64,000 nt of DNA from JAJXZJ01 sp050012855 (GTDB lineage: Bacteria; Verrucomicrobiota; Verrucomicrobiia; Limisphaerales; J093): NCBI GenBank assembly GCA_050012855.1, contig JBEKGJ010000004.1, positions 1-64,000 on the forward strand. The letters run 5' to 3'. Shown here in pieces: positions 35,182 through 46,211 of the stretch; the stretch's first letter is position 1, and every line of letters starts with the position of its first letter. A program made the translations under genes and the position numbers. The notes beneath the pieces are model-generated. The model searched no databases, was not told the DNA's origin, and was given only the letters and a program-made list of their open reading frames with translations.

Positions 35182-37830
35182 GTGAAAACTCTGCTAACAA
35201 TCTGGTCAAGACTTCGCTCGCTGTGGGAGCGGCCGGCGGCGAAGCGGGAGATTGACGAGGAACTGCGCTTTCACTTGGAGCAGCGCACGGCGGAAAACCT
35301 CGCCGCCGGCATGTCGCCGGAGGCCGCGGCACGGGAGGCACGACGCCGTTTCGGCAATCTGCAAAACCTGCGCGAAGAATGCCGCGAGGTCCGGGGTGCA
35401 AGTTTCGGCGAGGCAACGTGGCAGGATGTTCGCTTTGGCCTGCGGATGCTGCGGAAAAATCCCGGTTTTACGGCGGTGGCGGTGTTGATGCTCGCGCTAG
35501 GCATCGGGTCAACAACCGCCATGGTCAGTGTCGTCAAGACCGCCGTGTTCGATCCGATGCCGGTACGGCATACGGATCGGTTCGTGCAACTCGGAGTCGT
35601 GCATAAGGAACGGGGCTGGTATCCCGGCATCAATCCACTGGCGCTGTGCGACGCGCGCCAGCAAACGAATCTGTTCGCCCGTATCTCCGCGTATAACGAC
35701 GAGGCTTTGACTTTGCACGGTGAGGAGTTTCCCCAGCCGGTGCAAGGGGTGTGGGTGACCTCGGAATTTTTCAGCTTGTGGAACGTGCGGCCGTTGCTGG
35801 GACGCACGTTCACCGCTGATGAGGGCCAACCGGGCAAGGACGATGTGCTGGTGATCAGTCACCGGCTATGGCAACGCCAGTTCGGCGGTGATCCAGCCAT
35901 CGTTGGTCGCACGGTTCCCTTCCGTGAACGACCCATGACCGTGGTGGGCGTCATGCCGCCGCACTTTGCCTTTCCGACCGGCCGCGACGAATATTGGCGG
36001 CCCGTCCAGGGTCCTGCTCCTGGCACGGACGAAATCTTGCCGAACACGCCGGTCATTGCGGAAATGCGAGCCGCTGTCCAGCGAACAGAGGTGCAGGCTT
36101 ACCTCGACGTGCTCTCGCGCCGTCAGGCCGCTGAATCTCCCATCGCCGCCGAATTCGAAATGCGCGCGCAGGATCTGCGCGGAATGTTCTGCAAGCCGGA
36201 AGTGCGCCGCACGCTGGGTCTGTTGCTGGGCGCCATCGTGTTCGTGCTGTTCATCGCCGCCGCCAACGTCGCGAATCTCCAACTGGCGCGCACGGAGACG
36301 CGCCAGCAGGAATTGGCGGTGCGCGCCGCGTTGGGCGCCGGCCGTGCCCGCGTGTTCCGCCAGTTGTTGACTGAGAGTTTGCTGCTCGCGGTTCTCGGCG
36401 GTGCGACGGGGCTCACCGTCGCCGCGGTTGGACTCGATCTCCTGCAGAAGGTCATCCCAGCGGACTTGCCGCGCGTCAAACCCATCTCCCTCAACGTCGG
36501 CGTCTTGGGCATCGCCTCCGGGGTGACACTCGCCACCGGCTTGTTCTTCGGCCTCGCGACGGCATGGCGAGGCCGGCGCTCCAACTTGAGCGAAGTGCTG
36601 AAGCTGGGCGCTGCCACCAGCACGCGCGATCAACGGCGGGGGGGGTTCAGCCGGGGGTTGATCGTTGGCCAGGTCGCGCTGGCCCTCGTGCTGTTGGCGG
36701 GCGCTGGTTTGATGGTGCGCAGCGTGATCGGCCTGCTGCGGATAAATCCGGTGGACGCACAGAACATCGTGCGCGTTTACCCGCACATCCTGGGTCTCTT
36801 ACAGCGTAATTTCAGTCCCGATCCGGCCCTGAACAAACTCGCCGACGCGGCCTTCGCCTTTCTTGCCGATGCGCACCAACGCATCACGGCAATTCCGGGC
36901 GTGGTCGCCGCCGGCGTGGCCTCCGAGGGTCACGAAATGGATGTCTCGACCACTCCAGGCTCCCTGCGCGTCCGGTTGAGGAAGTGTTGGATTGGCGTCG
37001 AACAGGCCGACCCGCTCCGCGTCTTGCGCGTGCCGTTGAAGCAGGGACGTTGGCTGGATCGCAGCGACGCGGGAGAAGGCGTTGGCCGCGTCGTGGTCAA
37101 TGAAACGGCCGCCCGACAGCTCTGGCCCGGTGAAGTGGCGGTGGGGAAACGCTTTTGGCAGCAGGAACGGGACGCGGAACTCGCCTGTGAAGTCGTCGGC
37201 GTGGTGGGTGACACGCGTGATTATAGCGACTACGTGGCGCCGCAGCCGACATTCTATCGCGCGCTGGCAAAGGAGCCCGGGGTTGACACTGCGCCGATGT
37301 TCCTGGTCGTTCGGGCCACCGCCAATCCCGTCACCCTCTACAAGCCGATTGGTCAGGCGCTCAAAGATGCCGGTGCAGACCTGCGGATGCCGAGATTCAT
37401 CAACCTGGGAGCGGTGCTGCGGACCGCGATGGCGGGTCACCGGACGGTGATGCTTTATCTGAGCGTCTCTGCCGGCGTGGGTGTGTTGCTGGCCACCATC
37501 GGCCTGTATGGTGTGTTGGCCTACAGCGTGGCGCGGCGCACGCGCGAGATCGGCATCCGAATGGCGATGGGCGCACAGATCGCCGACATAATGCGGCTGA
37601 TCCTGGGTCAAGGCCTGGTGCTCGTGGCAGTGGGCGGCGTGATCGGAATAACCGTCGCGCTCGCGGCTGGGCGGGTCCTGCGCGCCTACCTCTTCGGTGT
37701 CAGCAGCACCGATCCCGTGACTTTTCTTGCCGCCGCGCTATTGCTGGGGTCCGTGGCATTTCTTGCCTGCTGGCTGCCCGCCCGCCGCGCCGCGAAAGTG
37801 GATCCGATGGTGGCGCTGAGATGCGAATGA
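35182..37830 (+). CDS. ADOP-type tandem FtsX permease 3
   Basis: The product has 882 residues and a GTG start (MKTLLTIWSRLRSLW). The prefix and first helix match the paralogues, but the first extracytoplasmic domain is distinct (FDPMPVRHTDRFVQLGVVH, ERGWYPGINPLALCDARQQ). The first FtsX domain starts near residue 343, with AAANVANLQLARTETRQQEL in place of IACANVANLLLA. The second extracytoplasmic domain includes a His/Met-rich surface (VASEGHEMDVSTTPGSLRVR). The second FtsX domain starts near residue 753. The C-terminus reads VDPMVALRCE. The low match in the extracytoplasmic parts against near identity in the prefix suggests a different substrate or partner from its neighbours. Confidence 0.9.
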   Translation: MKTLLTIWSRLRSLWERPAAKREIDEELRFHLEQRTAENLAAGMSPEAAAREARRRFGNLQNLREECREVRGASFGEATWQDVRFGLRMLRKNPGFTAVAVLMLALGIGSTTAMVSVVKTAVFDPMPVRHTDRFVQLGVVHKERGWYPGINPLALCDARQQTNLFARISAYNDEALTLHGEEFPQPVQGVWVTSEFFSLWNVRPLLGRTFTADEGQPGKDDVLVISHRLWQRQFGGDPAIVGRTVPFRERPMTVVGVMPPHFAFPTGRDEYWRPVQGPAPGTDEILPNTPVIAEMRAAVQRTEVQAYLDVLSRRQAAESPIAAEFEMRAQDLRGMFCKPEVRRTLGLLLGAIVFVLFIAAANVANLQLARTETRQQELAVRAALGAGRARVFRQLLTESLLLAVLGGATGLTVAAVGLDLLQKVIPADLPRVKPISLNVGVLGIASGVTLATGLFFGLATAWRGRRSNLSEVLKLGAATSTRDQRRGGFSRGLIVGQVALALVLLAGAGLMVRSVIGLLRINPVDAQNIVRVYPHILGLLQRNFSPDPALNKLADAAFAFLADAHQRITAIPGVVAAGVASEGHEMDVSTTPGSLRVRLRKCWIGVEQADPLRVLRVPLKQGRWLDRSDAGEGVGRVVVNETAARQLWPGEVAVGKRFWQQERDAELACEVVGVVGDTRDYSDYVAPQPTFYRALAKEPGVDTAPMFLVVRATANPVTLYKPIGQALKDAGADLRMPRFINLGAVLRTAMAGHRTVMLYLSVSAGVGVLLATIGLYGVLAYSVARRTREIGIRMAMGAQIADIMRLILGQGLVLVAVGGVIGITVALAAGRVLRAYLFGVSSTDPVTFLAAALLLGSVAFLACWLPARRAAKVDPMVALRCE

Positions 37831-37866
37831 AACCGTTGAACCGTTGAATCGTTGAATCGTTGAATG
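37831..37866 (+). repeat. Octamer ladder between permeases 3 and 4
   Basis: After the stop: AACC, GTTGAACC, two GTTGAATC and GTTGAATG, then the start unit GTGAAAAA of permease 4 in phase. It is almost the same as the ladder between permeases 1 and 2. Confidence 0.85.
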
Positions 37867-40536
37867 GTGAAAAAGCTGCGGACAATCTGGATGAAGTTCC
37901 GCTCGCTGTGGCATCGGCCGGCGGTGAAGCGGGAGATTGACGAGGAACTGCGCTTTCACCTCGAGCAGCGCACGGCGGAGAACCTTGCCGCCGGCATGGC
38001 GCCCGAGGAAGCGGCACGGGAGGCACGACGCCATTTCGGCAACGTCCAGAGCATCCGTGAGGAGTGCCGCGAGGTCCGGGGTGCGAGTTTCGGCGAGGCG
38101 ACGTGGCAGGACATTCGTTTCGGGCTGCGGATGCTGCGGAAGAACCCCGGTTTTACCGCGGTGGTCGTGTTCACGGTGGCGCTGGGTATTGGCGTCAATA
38201 CGGCCATGTTCAGTATCCTCAACACGGTGCTGTTGCGGCCGCTGCCCTACCCGCGCGGCGACCGGTTGGTCGTGGTGGACGGCACACTTTCGTCCGCCGG
38301 CGCCCCGCAGAAGACCCTGTTGTCCGCCCCGGATTTTCTGGATCTCAAGCAGCAGACTCGGGTGTTTGAAAGCCTGGCCGCCTACCGGTGGGAGGGGTTC
38401 GATCTGACGGGCAACGGCGAACCCCTGCGGCTCAGCGGCGCGCGGGTCACCGCTGACCTTTTCCACGTGCTGGGAATCCGCCCCCTCTGGGGCCGTCCGT
38501 TTTCCAGCGCCGCGGAAACGACTGGGGCGGACCGCATGGTATTGATCGGACATTCACTCTGGCAGAGACGGTTTGGGGCGGATACGAACCTAATAGGCAA
38601 AGCTATCGTATTAACCGACATTTTTCACGCACCGGACAGCTACACCGTGGTTGGGATCATGCCGCCCGGCTTTGACTTTCCCCAGCGAGGCAATGACAAG
38701 GCGGAGTTCTGGGTGCCCATGGCGATGGATACGGAGGACGCGAAAGATCGTGGGAACCGCTGGATGGCCCAAGTGCTGGGGCGTCTCAAGCCGGGGGTGG
38801 GGCTGGCGCAGGCGCAAGTGGAAATGACCATGCTCGCCAGCCGCCTCGCCACTGCGTATCCGGACAGCAACCAGGGCTGGAAGATCAACCTTACGAGTCT
38901 GCACGAACACACGGTCAGGAACGGCCGGTTGGCGCTGCTGGTTTTACAGGCGGCCGTGGCGTTGGTGCTGCTGATTGCGTGTGCCAACGCGGCCAATCTC
39001 CTCTTGTCCCGTTCCCTCGTCCGCGAAAAGGAAATCACGATCCGGTCCGCCCTGGGCGCCAGCCGGGCGCGCGTGGTGCGCCAGTTGCTGGTGGAGAGTT
39101 TGCTGTTAGCGCTGCTGGGTGGCCTGGTCGGGGGCCTCTTGATGTTGTGCTGCTTCAAGCTCATGGTGGCGATCGTTCCCGCGGATTTGCCCCGCGTCAG
39201 TGAGCTCCGCATGAACGGTCCCGTCTTCGGCTTTACGCTGGCCGTCTCGGTGGCCACGGGCGTGATCTTCGGGCTGGCCCCGGCGCTCCAGCTCTCCAGG
39301 CCGAACCTGAATCTTGCCCTGGCGGAGAGCAGCCAGCGCTCCTCCGGTTCTGGCCGGCAGTCGCGTCTGCAAGGACTGCTGGTGGTCACGGAGATCGCTC
39401 TGGCCACCGTGTTGCTCGCCGGAGCGGGGTTGCTGTTGCAGAGCCTGGTGCATCTGCGCCACGTGCCGCTTGGCTTCAACCCCGACCAGGTGCTGGCGCT
39501 GGGCATCCAGCTTCCCGACGGCCGCTATCCCAACCCGGCGCAGCAGGTCGCTTTCTTCGACGATGTGCTGAACCGCATCGCAACCTTGCCGGCCGTGCGG
39601 TCGGTCGGCGCGATCAGGGAGCTGCCCATTGGCGCCAACCGCTCGGTCGTGCCCCTCGAGGTGGAAGGCCAGCCGGCGCCCAAGCCGGGCGACAAAACGT
39701 GGGCGAGCCCGGTGGCGGTCAGTCAGAATTACTTCCCGACGATGGGCATCCCGCTGCTCAAGGGCCGCTGGTTTTCCGCGCAGGATCGCGAGGGCGGGCC
39801 GGAGGTGGCGATGGTCAACGAAGCGATGGCACGGCGTTTCTGGCCGGGAGAGGAGGCCCTTGGCAAACGCTTCAAGATGGCCAACTCGCCCTGGTCGTGG
39901 TTCACCGTGGTGGGCATCGTCAAAGATGCGCGGCAGGTGGGCGAGGAAACCCAACACTTGCCGGAGTTCTTCCGGCCGATGGCGCAGTTCCCCAACGCCT
40001 GGATGACCATTGTGGTGAAGACGACCGGCGATCCGCTGAAGTCAGCGGCGCTGTTGCGCAGCCAGATCTGGGCGGTGGACAAGGATCTGCCCATCCAATC
40101 CGTGCGCACGCTGGAGCAAATCCTGTCCGAGTCGGTCGCCCGCCCCCGCTTCTATGCGAGCCTGGTGACCACCTTCGCCGCCCTGGCCCTGATCCTGACG
40201 GCGGTGGGGGTTCATGGGGTAATGGCCTATGCGGTTTCCCGGCGCACCCACGAGATCGGGATTCGCATGGCCTTGGGCGCTGACCGAAGCCACGTGCTCA
40301 AGCTGGTGCTCAAAAGGGGAATGATGCTGGTCCTGGCCGGAGTGGTTCTCGGAACCGTCGGGGCCGTGGCGCTGACGCGGTACGCGACCAGCCTGCTTTA
40401 TGGGGTCAAGGCAACCGATCCTTTGACCTTTGCCCTCGTGGCTCTGTTGCTGACCGCGGTGGCGCTCCTGGCCTGCCTCGGCCCGGCCCGCCGCGCGGCC
40501 CGCGTCGCTCCGATGGCGGCGCTCCGATACGAATGA
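37867..40536 (+). CDS. ADOP-type tandem FtsX permease 4
   Basis: The product has 889 residues. The GTG at 37867 aligns MKKLRTIWMKFRSLW with the paralogues and keeps the octamer phase; an ATG three bases earlier is the alternative. The first extracytoplasmic domain has LRPLPYPRGDRLVVVDGTLS and a specific loop, IVLTDIFHAPDSYTVVGIMP. The first FtsX domain (near residue 351) reads IACANAANLLLSRSLVREKE. The second FtsX domain has HGVMAYAVSRRTHEIGIRMA. The C-terminal motif has decayed to LGPARRAARVAPMAALRYE where others have WLPARRAAKVDPMVALRYE, but the frame is intact, so the gene is probably functional. Confidence 0.9.
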   Translation: MKKLRTIWMKFRSLWHRPAVKREIDEELRFHLEQRTAENLAAGMAPEEAAREARRHFGNVQSIREECREVRGASFGEATWQDIRFGLRMLRKNPGFTAVVVFTVALGIGVNTAMFSILNTVLLRPLPYPRGDRLVVVDGTLSSAGAPQKTLLSAPDFLDLKQQTRVFESLAAYRWEGFDLTGNGEPLRLSGARVTADLFHVLGIRPLWGRPFSSAAETTGADRMVLIGHSLWQRRFGADTNLIGKAIVLTDIFHAPDSYTVVGIMPPGFDFPQRGNDKAEFWVPMAMDTEDAKDRGNRWMAQVLGRLKPGVGLAQAQVEMTMLASRLATAYPDSNQGWKINLTSLHEHTVRNGRLALLVLQAAVALVLLIACANAANLLLSRSLVREKEITIRSALGASRARVVRQLLVESLLLALLGGLVGGLLMLCCFKLMVAIVPADLPRVSELRMNGPVFGFTLAVSVATGVIFGLAPALQLSRPNLNLALAESSQRSSGSGRQSRLQGLLVVTEIALATVLLAGAGLLLQSLVHLRHVPLGFNPDQVLALGIQLPDGRYPNPAQQVAFFDDVLNRIATLPAVRSVGAIRELPIGANRSVVPLEVEGQPAPKPGDKTWASPVAVSQNYFPTMGIPLLKGRWFSAQDREGGPEVAMVNEAMARRFWPGEEALGKRFKMANSPWSWFTVVGIVKDARQVGEETQHLPEFFRPMAQFPNAWMTIVVKTTGDPLKSAALLRSQIWAVDKDLPIQSVRTLEQILSESVARPRFYASLVTTFAALALILTAVGVHGVMAYAVSRRTHEIGIRMALGADRSHVLKLVLKRGMMLVLAGVVLGTVGAVALTRYATSLLYGVKATDPLTFALVALLLTAVALLACLGPARRAARVAPMAALRYE

Positions 40537-40537
40537 G

Positions 40538-40577
40538 CATGAACCGTTACATCGTTACACTGTTGAATCGTTGAATG
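40538..40577 (+). repeat. Octamer ladder between permeases 4 and 5
   Basis: Five units fill the whole gap after the stop and one spare base: CATGAACC, GTTACATC, GTTACACT, GTTGAATC, GTTGAATG. The start unit GTGAAGAC of permease 5 follows in phase. Confidence 0.88.
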
Positions 40578-43250
<2,673 letters not shown>

Positions 43251-43259
43251 AAACCAAAC

Positions 43260-43315
43260 GTGACATCGTTGGATTGTTAAATCGTTGCAACGTTGAATCG
43301 TTGGAACGTTCGATC
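43260..43315 (+). repeat. Octamer ladder between permeases 5 and 6
   Basis: Seven units in strict 8-bp phase: GTGACATC, GTTGGATT, GTTAAATC, GTTGCAAC, GTTGAATC, GTTGGAAC and GTTCGATC. Unlike the other ladders, the start codon does not follow directly, because a palindromic element has been inserted after it. A stub (GAACC) is retained just before the ATG at 43481. Confidence 0.85.
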
Positions 43316-43350
43316 ACGAGAGTAAAGCCATCGGGACAATGCGGGACCAG

Positions 43351-43471
43351 AGTAAGGCAGGCTTCCAGCCTGCCCATGCGCCGGCTTGCCGGTGCGGATT
43401 TTTCATTTGACTACACAGACTTCGGCGCGACAAGTCGCGCCGCGGGCAGGCTGGAAGCCTGCCCTACTTTG
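43351..43471. repeat. Nested palindromic (REP-like) element
   Basis: Three perfect hairpins and one weaker one are packed in about 120 bp. GGCAGGCT-TCC-AGCCTGCC (43356-43374) and its exact reverse complement (43445-43463) form the ends. GGCGCGAC-AA-GTCGCGCC lies at 43424-43441, and a weaker CGCCGGC/GCCGGTG hairpin lies near 43378-43396. The two ends can also pair with each other. It contains no gene and splits the octamer spacer from the start codon of permease 6. It looks like a mobile repetitive extragenic palindrome. Confidence 0.85.
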
Positions 43472-43480
43472 TAGCGAACC

Positions 43481-46162
43481 ATGACCCCATTTCGAACAAT
43501 CTGGATCAAGCTTCGCACCCTGTGGCAGCGGTCGGCGGTGAAGCGGGAGATTGACGAGGAACTGCGCTTCCACCTGGAGCAGCGCACTACAGAGAACATC
43601 GCCGGCGGGATGGCGCCGGAGGCCGCGGCGCGCGAGGCGCGGAAGCGCTTCGGCAACGTGCAGAGCATCCGCGAGGAATGCCGGGAAACACGTGGCGCAA
43701 GTTTTGGGGAGGCGACGTGGCAGGACATTCGCTTTGGCCTGCGGATGCTGCGGAAGAATCCCGGGTTTGCCACCGTGGCAGCGCTGACCGTCGGGCTGGG
43801 TATCGGCGCCAACGCCGCCATGTTCAGCCTGCTCAAACCGCTCTTGTTCCATCCGTTGCCGTACCCGAACCCGGGCCGGCTGGTCCGCGTTTACCGCACT
43901 TCCCCACGATCACAAACTTGGCCTCATTCCCGCGCCGACTTCCTCGATTACCACGAACAGAACCATGTCTTCAGCTCGCTCGCGGCCTACATGTGGGAAG
44001 GCTTTAACTTTGGCGTGACGGGCCAGACGCCGGAGCGCTTCACCGCTGTCCGAGTCACAGCCGACCTTTTCCCGATGCTTGGCATTCAACCTGAGCTCGG
44101 CCGTATTTTCTCCGGCGAAGACATGGAACCTGGCCGGAACCAGGTGACGGTTCTCAGCCACGGGTTCTGGAGGCGTCACTTTGCGGGTGACACGAATGTG
44201 ATCGGCCGGACGTTCCGGTTCGACGACGAGCCCGTCACGGTGATCGGGGTCATGTCCGCCAGGTTTGATTTTCCGATGTTGTGGGGCGATCCCGAGGTGT
44301 GGCGGCCGTTCGTTATGACCGCCGAGGAGCGGGGCGATCGAGGGAACCGCTTTCTCAACACCATCGGCCGCCTCAAACCCGGCGTTTCGCTCGCGGAGGC
44401 ACGGGCGGATATGACCGCGATGTTCGGGCGTCTGGCGCGGGATTACCCGCAGTACGACGGCGGCAGCGGTTTGCGAGTGCTGGCGCTGGCACAATCGCTC
44501 CGGTCGGAGGGTGAAGCACTGGCTCTGGGGTTTGTATTCAGCCTGACGAGCTTTGTCCTGCTGATTGCCTGCGCCAACCTGGCCAACCTTCAACTCGCGC
44601 GCACGACCCGGCGCTCGCGGGAACTGGCGGTGCGCGCCGCCCTGGGCGCCGCGCGCCAGCGGCTGATGCGTCAATTGCTGACCGAGAGTCTCCTGATTTC
44701 CTTGTTCGGCGGCGGGCTGGGCCTGTTGTTCGCCTGGTGGTGCGATGCGCTGTTCACGACGAGCCTGGAGGCCGGCCTGAGGACCGCCCTCGACTTTCAC
44801 GTGGTCTTCTTCGCGCTGGCAAGTTGTGTGGTGACGACGATCATCTTCGGCGCGGGCCCCGCGTGGCTGACCGTCCGCGCCGACCTCAACCAGAAACTTA
44901 AGGACAGCGTCCGCGGCGCGACGAGCGCCCCCGGGCAACAACGGCTCCAACATGTCCTGATCATCGGCGAAGTCGCTCTGGTGCTCATGCTCCTTACCGG
45001 AGCGGGCGCCGCGGTCCGCACCCTGCAGCGATTTGTCCGGCTCAATCCTGGCTGGGATCCGGATGGATTGGTGACCGCGCAGATTTCTGTATCGAGGGCG
45101 AAGTACTCTTCCAGCGAACGGCGTCTTGCCCTTTTCCAACAAATCGAGGACCGAGCGACCGCCTTGCCCGGGGTTCAGTCGGCCTCGTTCACGACCGATA
45201 TTCCCATTCTCCGGTTTTGGAATGGCGCGCCGCTACGCATCGGTGACCAGCCTCCACCCGCGCTGCGCGACATGCCGCTTGCTTCCTGTCCCACCGTCGG
45301 GGCCGCTTATTTCCAGACGCTCAGGATAGCGCTTCACGAGGGCCGCCGGTTCACCCCGGACGACAAGCTGGACCGGCCTCTCGTCGTGATCATCAACGAG
45401 AGCCTGGCCCGCGCGTATTGGCCCGGTCAAAGCCCGCTCGGGAAACGGATCAGTCTCGGCGATCCAAGCGCCCCGGAGTGGAGGGAAATTGTGGGGGTCG
45501 TGAGCGACGTGCGTTTTCCGGCGGATGGGGGCAACCCGGAGACGCCATTCCAGGTTTATCGTCCATGGGCACAGGACGACATCGCGTTGGGAGGGACGAT
45601 TGTTTTGCGGATCGCGGGCGCGCCGGAATCAGTGGAGGTCGCGCTGCGGCGGGCCCTGGCCGAACTGGATCCCGATCTGCCGCTGTATTCCGTGAGCACC
45701 GTGCGCACCACCATCGATTCGATGATGCGCGGGACTTACCGTGTGGCGGGGCTGCTGGGGGCTTTTGGCGTGTTGGGTCTCCTACTCGCCGCCGTGGGCA
45801 CTTACGGGGTCACCTCTTATTCGATGGCGCGGCGGACCGGCGAAATTGGCATCCGCATGGCGCTCGGCGCTCAGAAGTCGGATGTGCTCTGGTTGGTCAT
45901 GCGACAGGGACTCAGGTTGGGGTTGCTCGGCGCCTTGCTCGGGATAGGTGGCGCTTTTGCGGTGTTGCGCATCCTGGTCGCCATCATCCCTGCACGATCG
46001 CCCATGCGCGACCCAGTGACGCTGTTGAGCGTGCCGGTGTCGGGTTGGATCGTGGCGCTGACGGCAGCGGCCGTGTTGATCGGTCTCACCATTTTGGCCT
46101 GTTACCTGCCGGCGCGCCGCGCGGCGAATGTGAGCCCGATGACGGCGCTGCGTTACGAATGA
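43481..46162 (+). CDS. ADOP-type tandem FtsX permease 6
   Basis: The product has 893 residues from the ATG at 43481 (MTPFRTIWIKLRTLW). The N-terminal residues differ from MKTLRTIW, in keeping with the inserted palindrome upstream having altered the start region. The first extracytoplasmic domain has FHPLPYPNPGRLVRVYRTSP. The first FtsX domain starts near residue 343 (IACANLANLQLARTTRRSRE). The second FtsX domain has YGVTSYSMARRTGEIGIRMA, and the terminal loop differs from others (ARSPMRDPVTLLSVPVSGWI). The C-terminus reads YLPARRAANVSPMTALRYE. It has all expected helices and an unbroken frame. Confidence 0.9.
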   Translation: MTPFRTIWIKLRTLWQRSAVKREIDEELRFHLEQRTTENIAGGMAPEAAAREARKRFGNVQSIREECRETRGASFGEATWQDIRFGLRMLRKNPGFATVAALTVGLGIGANAAMFSLLKPLLFHPLPYPNPGRLVRVYRTSPRSQTWPHSRADFLDYHEQNHVFSSLAAYMWEGFNFGVTGQTPERFTAVRVTADLFPMLGIQPELGRIFSGEDMEPGRNQVTVLSHGFWRRHFAGDTNVIGRTFRFDDEPVTVIGVMSARFDFPMLWGDPEVWRPFVMTAEERGDRGNRFLNTIGRLKPGVSLAEARADMTAMFGRLARDYPQYDGGSGLRVLALAQSLRSEGEALALGFVFSLTSFVLLIACANLANLQLARTTRRSRELAVRAALGAARQRLMRQLLTESLLISLFGGGLGLLFAWWCDALFTTSLEAGLRTALDFHVVFFALASCVVTTIIFGAGPAWLTVRADLNQKLKDSVRGATSAPGQQRLQHVLIIGEVALVLMLLTGAGAAVRTLQRFVRLNPGWDPDGLVTAQISVSRAKYSSSERRLALFQQIEDRATALPGVQSASFTTDIPILRFWNGAPLRIGDQPPPALRDMPLASCPTVGAAYFQTLRIALHEGRRFTPDDKLDRPLVVIINESLARAYWPGQSPLGKRISLGDPSAPEWREIVGVVSDVRFPADGGNPETPFQVYRPWAQDDIALGGTIVLRIAGAPESVEVALRRALAELDPDLPLYSVSTVRTTIDSMMRGTYRVAGLLGAFGVLGLLLAAVGTYGVTSYSMARRTGEIGIRMALGAQKSDVLWLVMRQGLRLGLLGALLGIGGAFAVLRILVAIIPARSPMRDPVTLLSVPVSGWIVALTAAAVLIGLTILACYLPARRAANVSPMTALRYE

Positions 46163-46163
46163 A

Positions 46164-46211
46164 AATGAACCGTTACATCGTTAAATCGTTACCTTGTTGA
46201 ATCGTTGAACC
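46164..46211 (+). repeat. Octamer ladder between permeases 6 and 7
   Basis: Six units fill the gap after one spare base: AATGAACC, GTTACATC, GTTAAATC, GTTACCTT, GTTGAATC and GTTGAACC. The start unit ATGAAAAC of permease 7 follows in phase. Confidence 0.88.
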
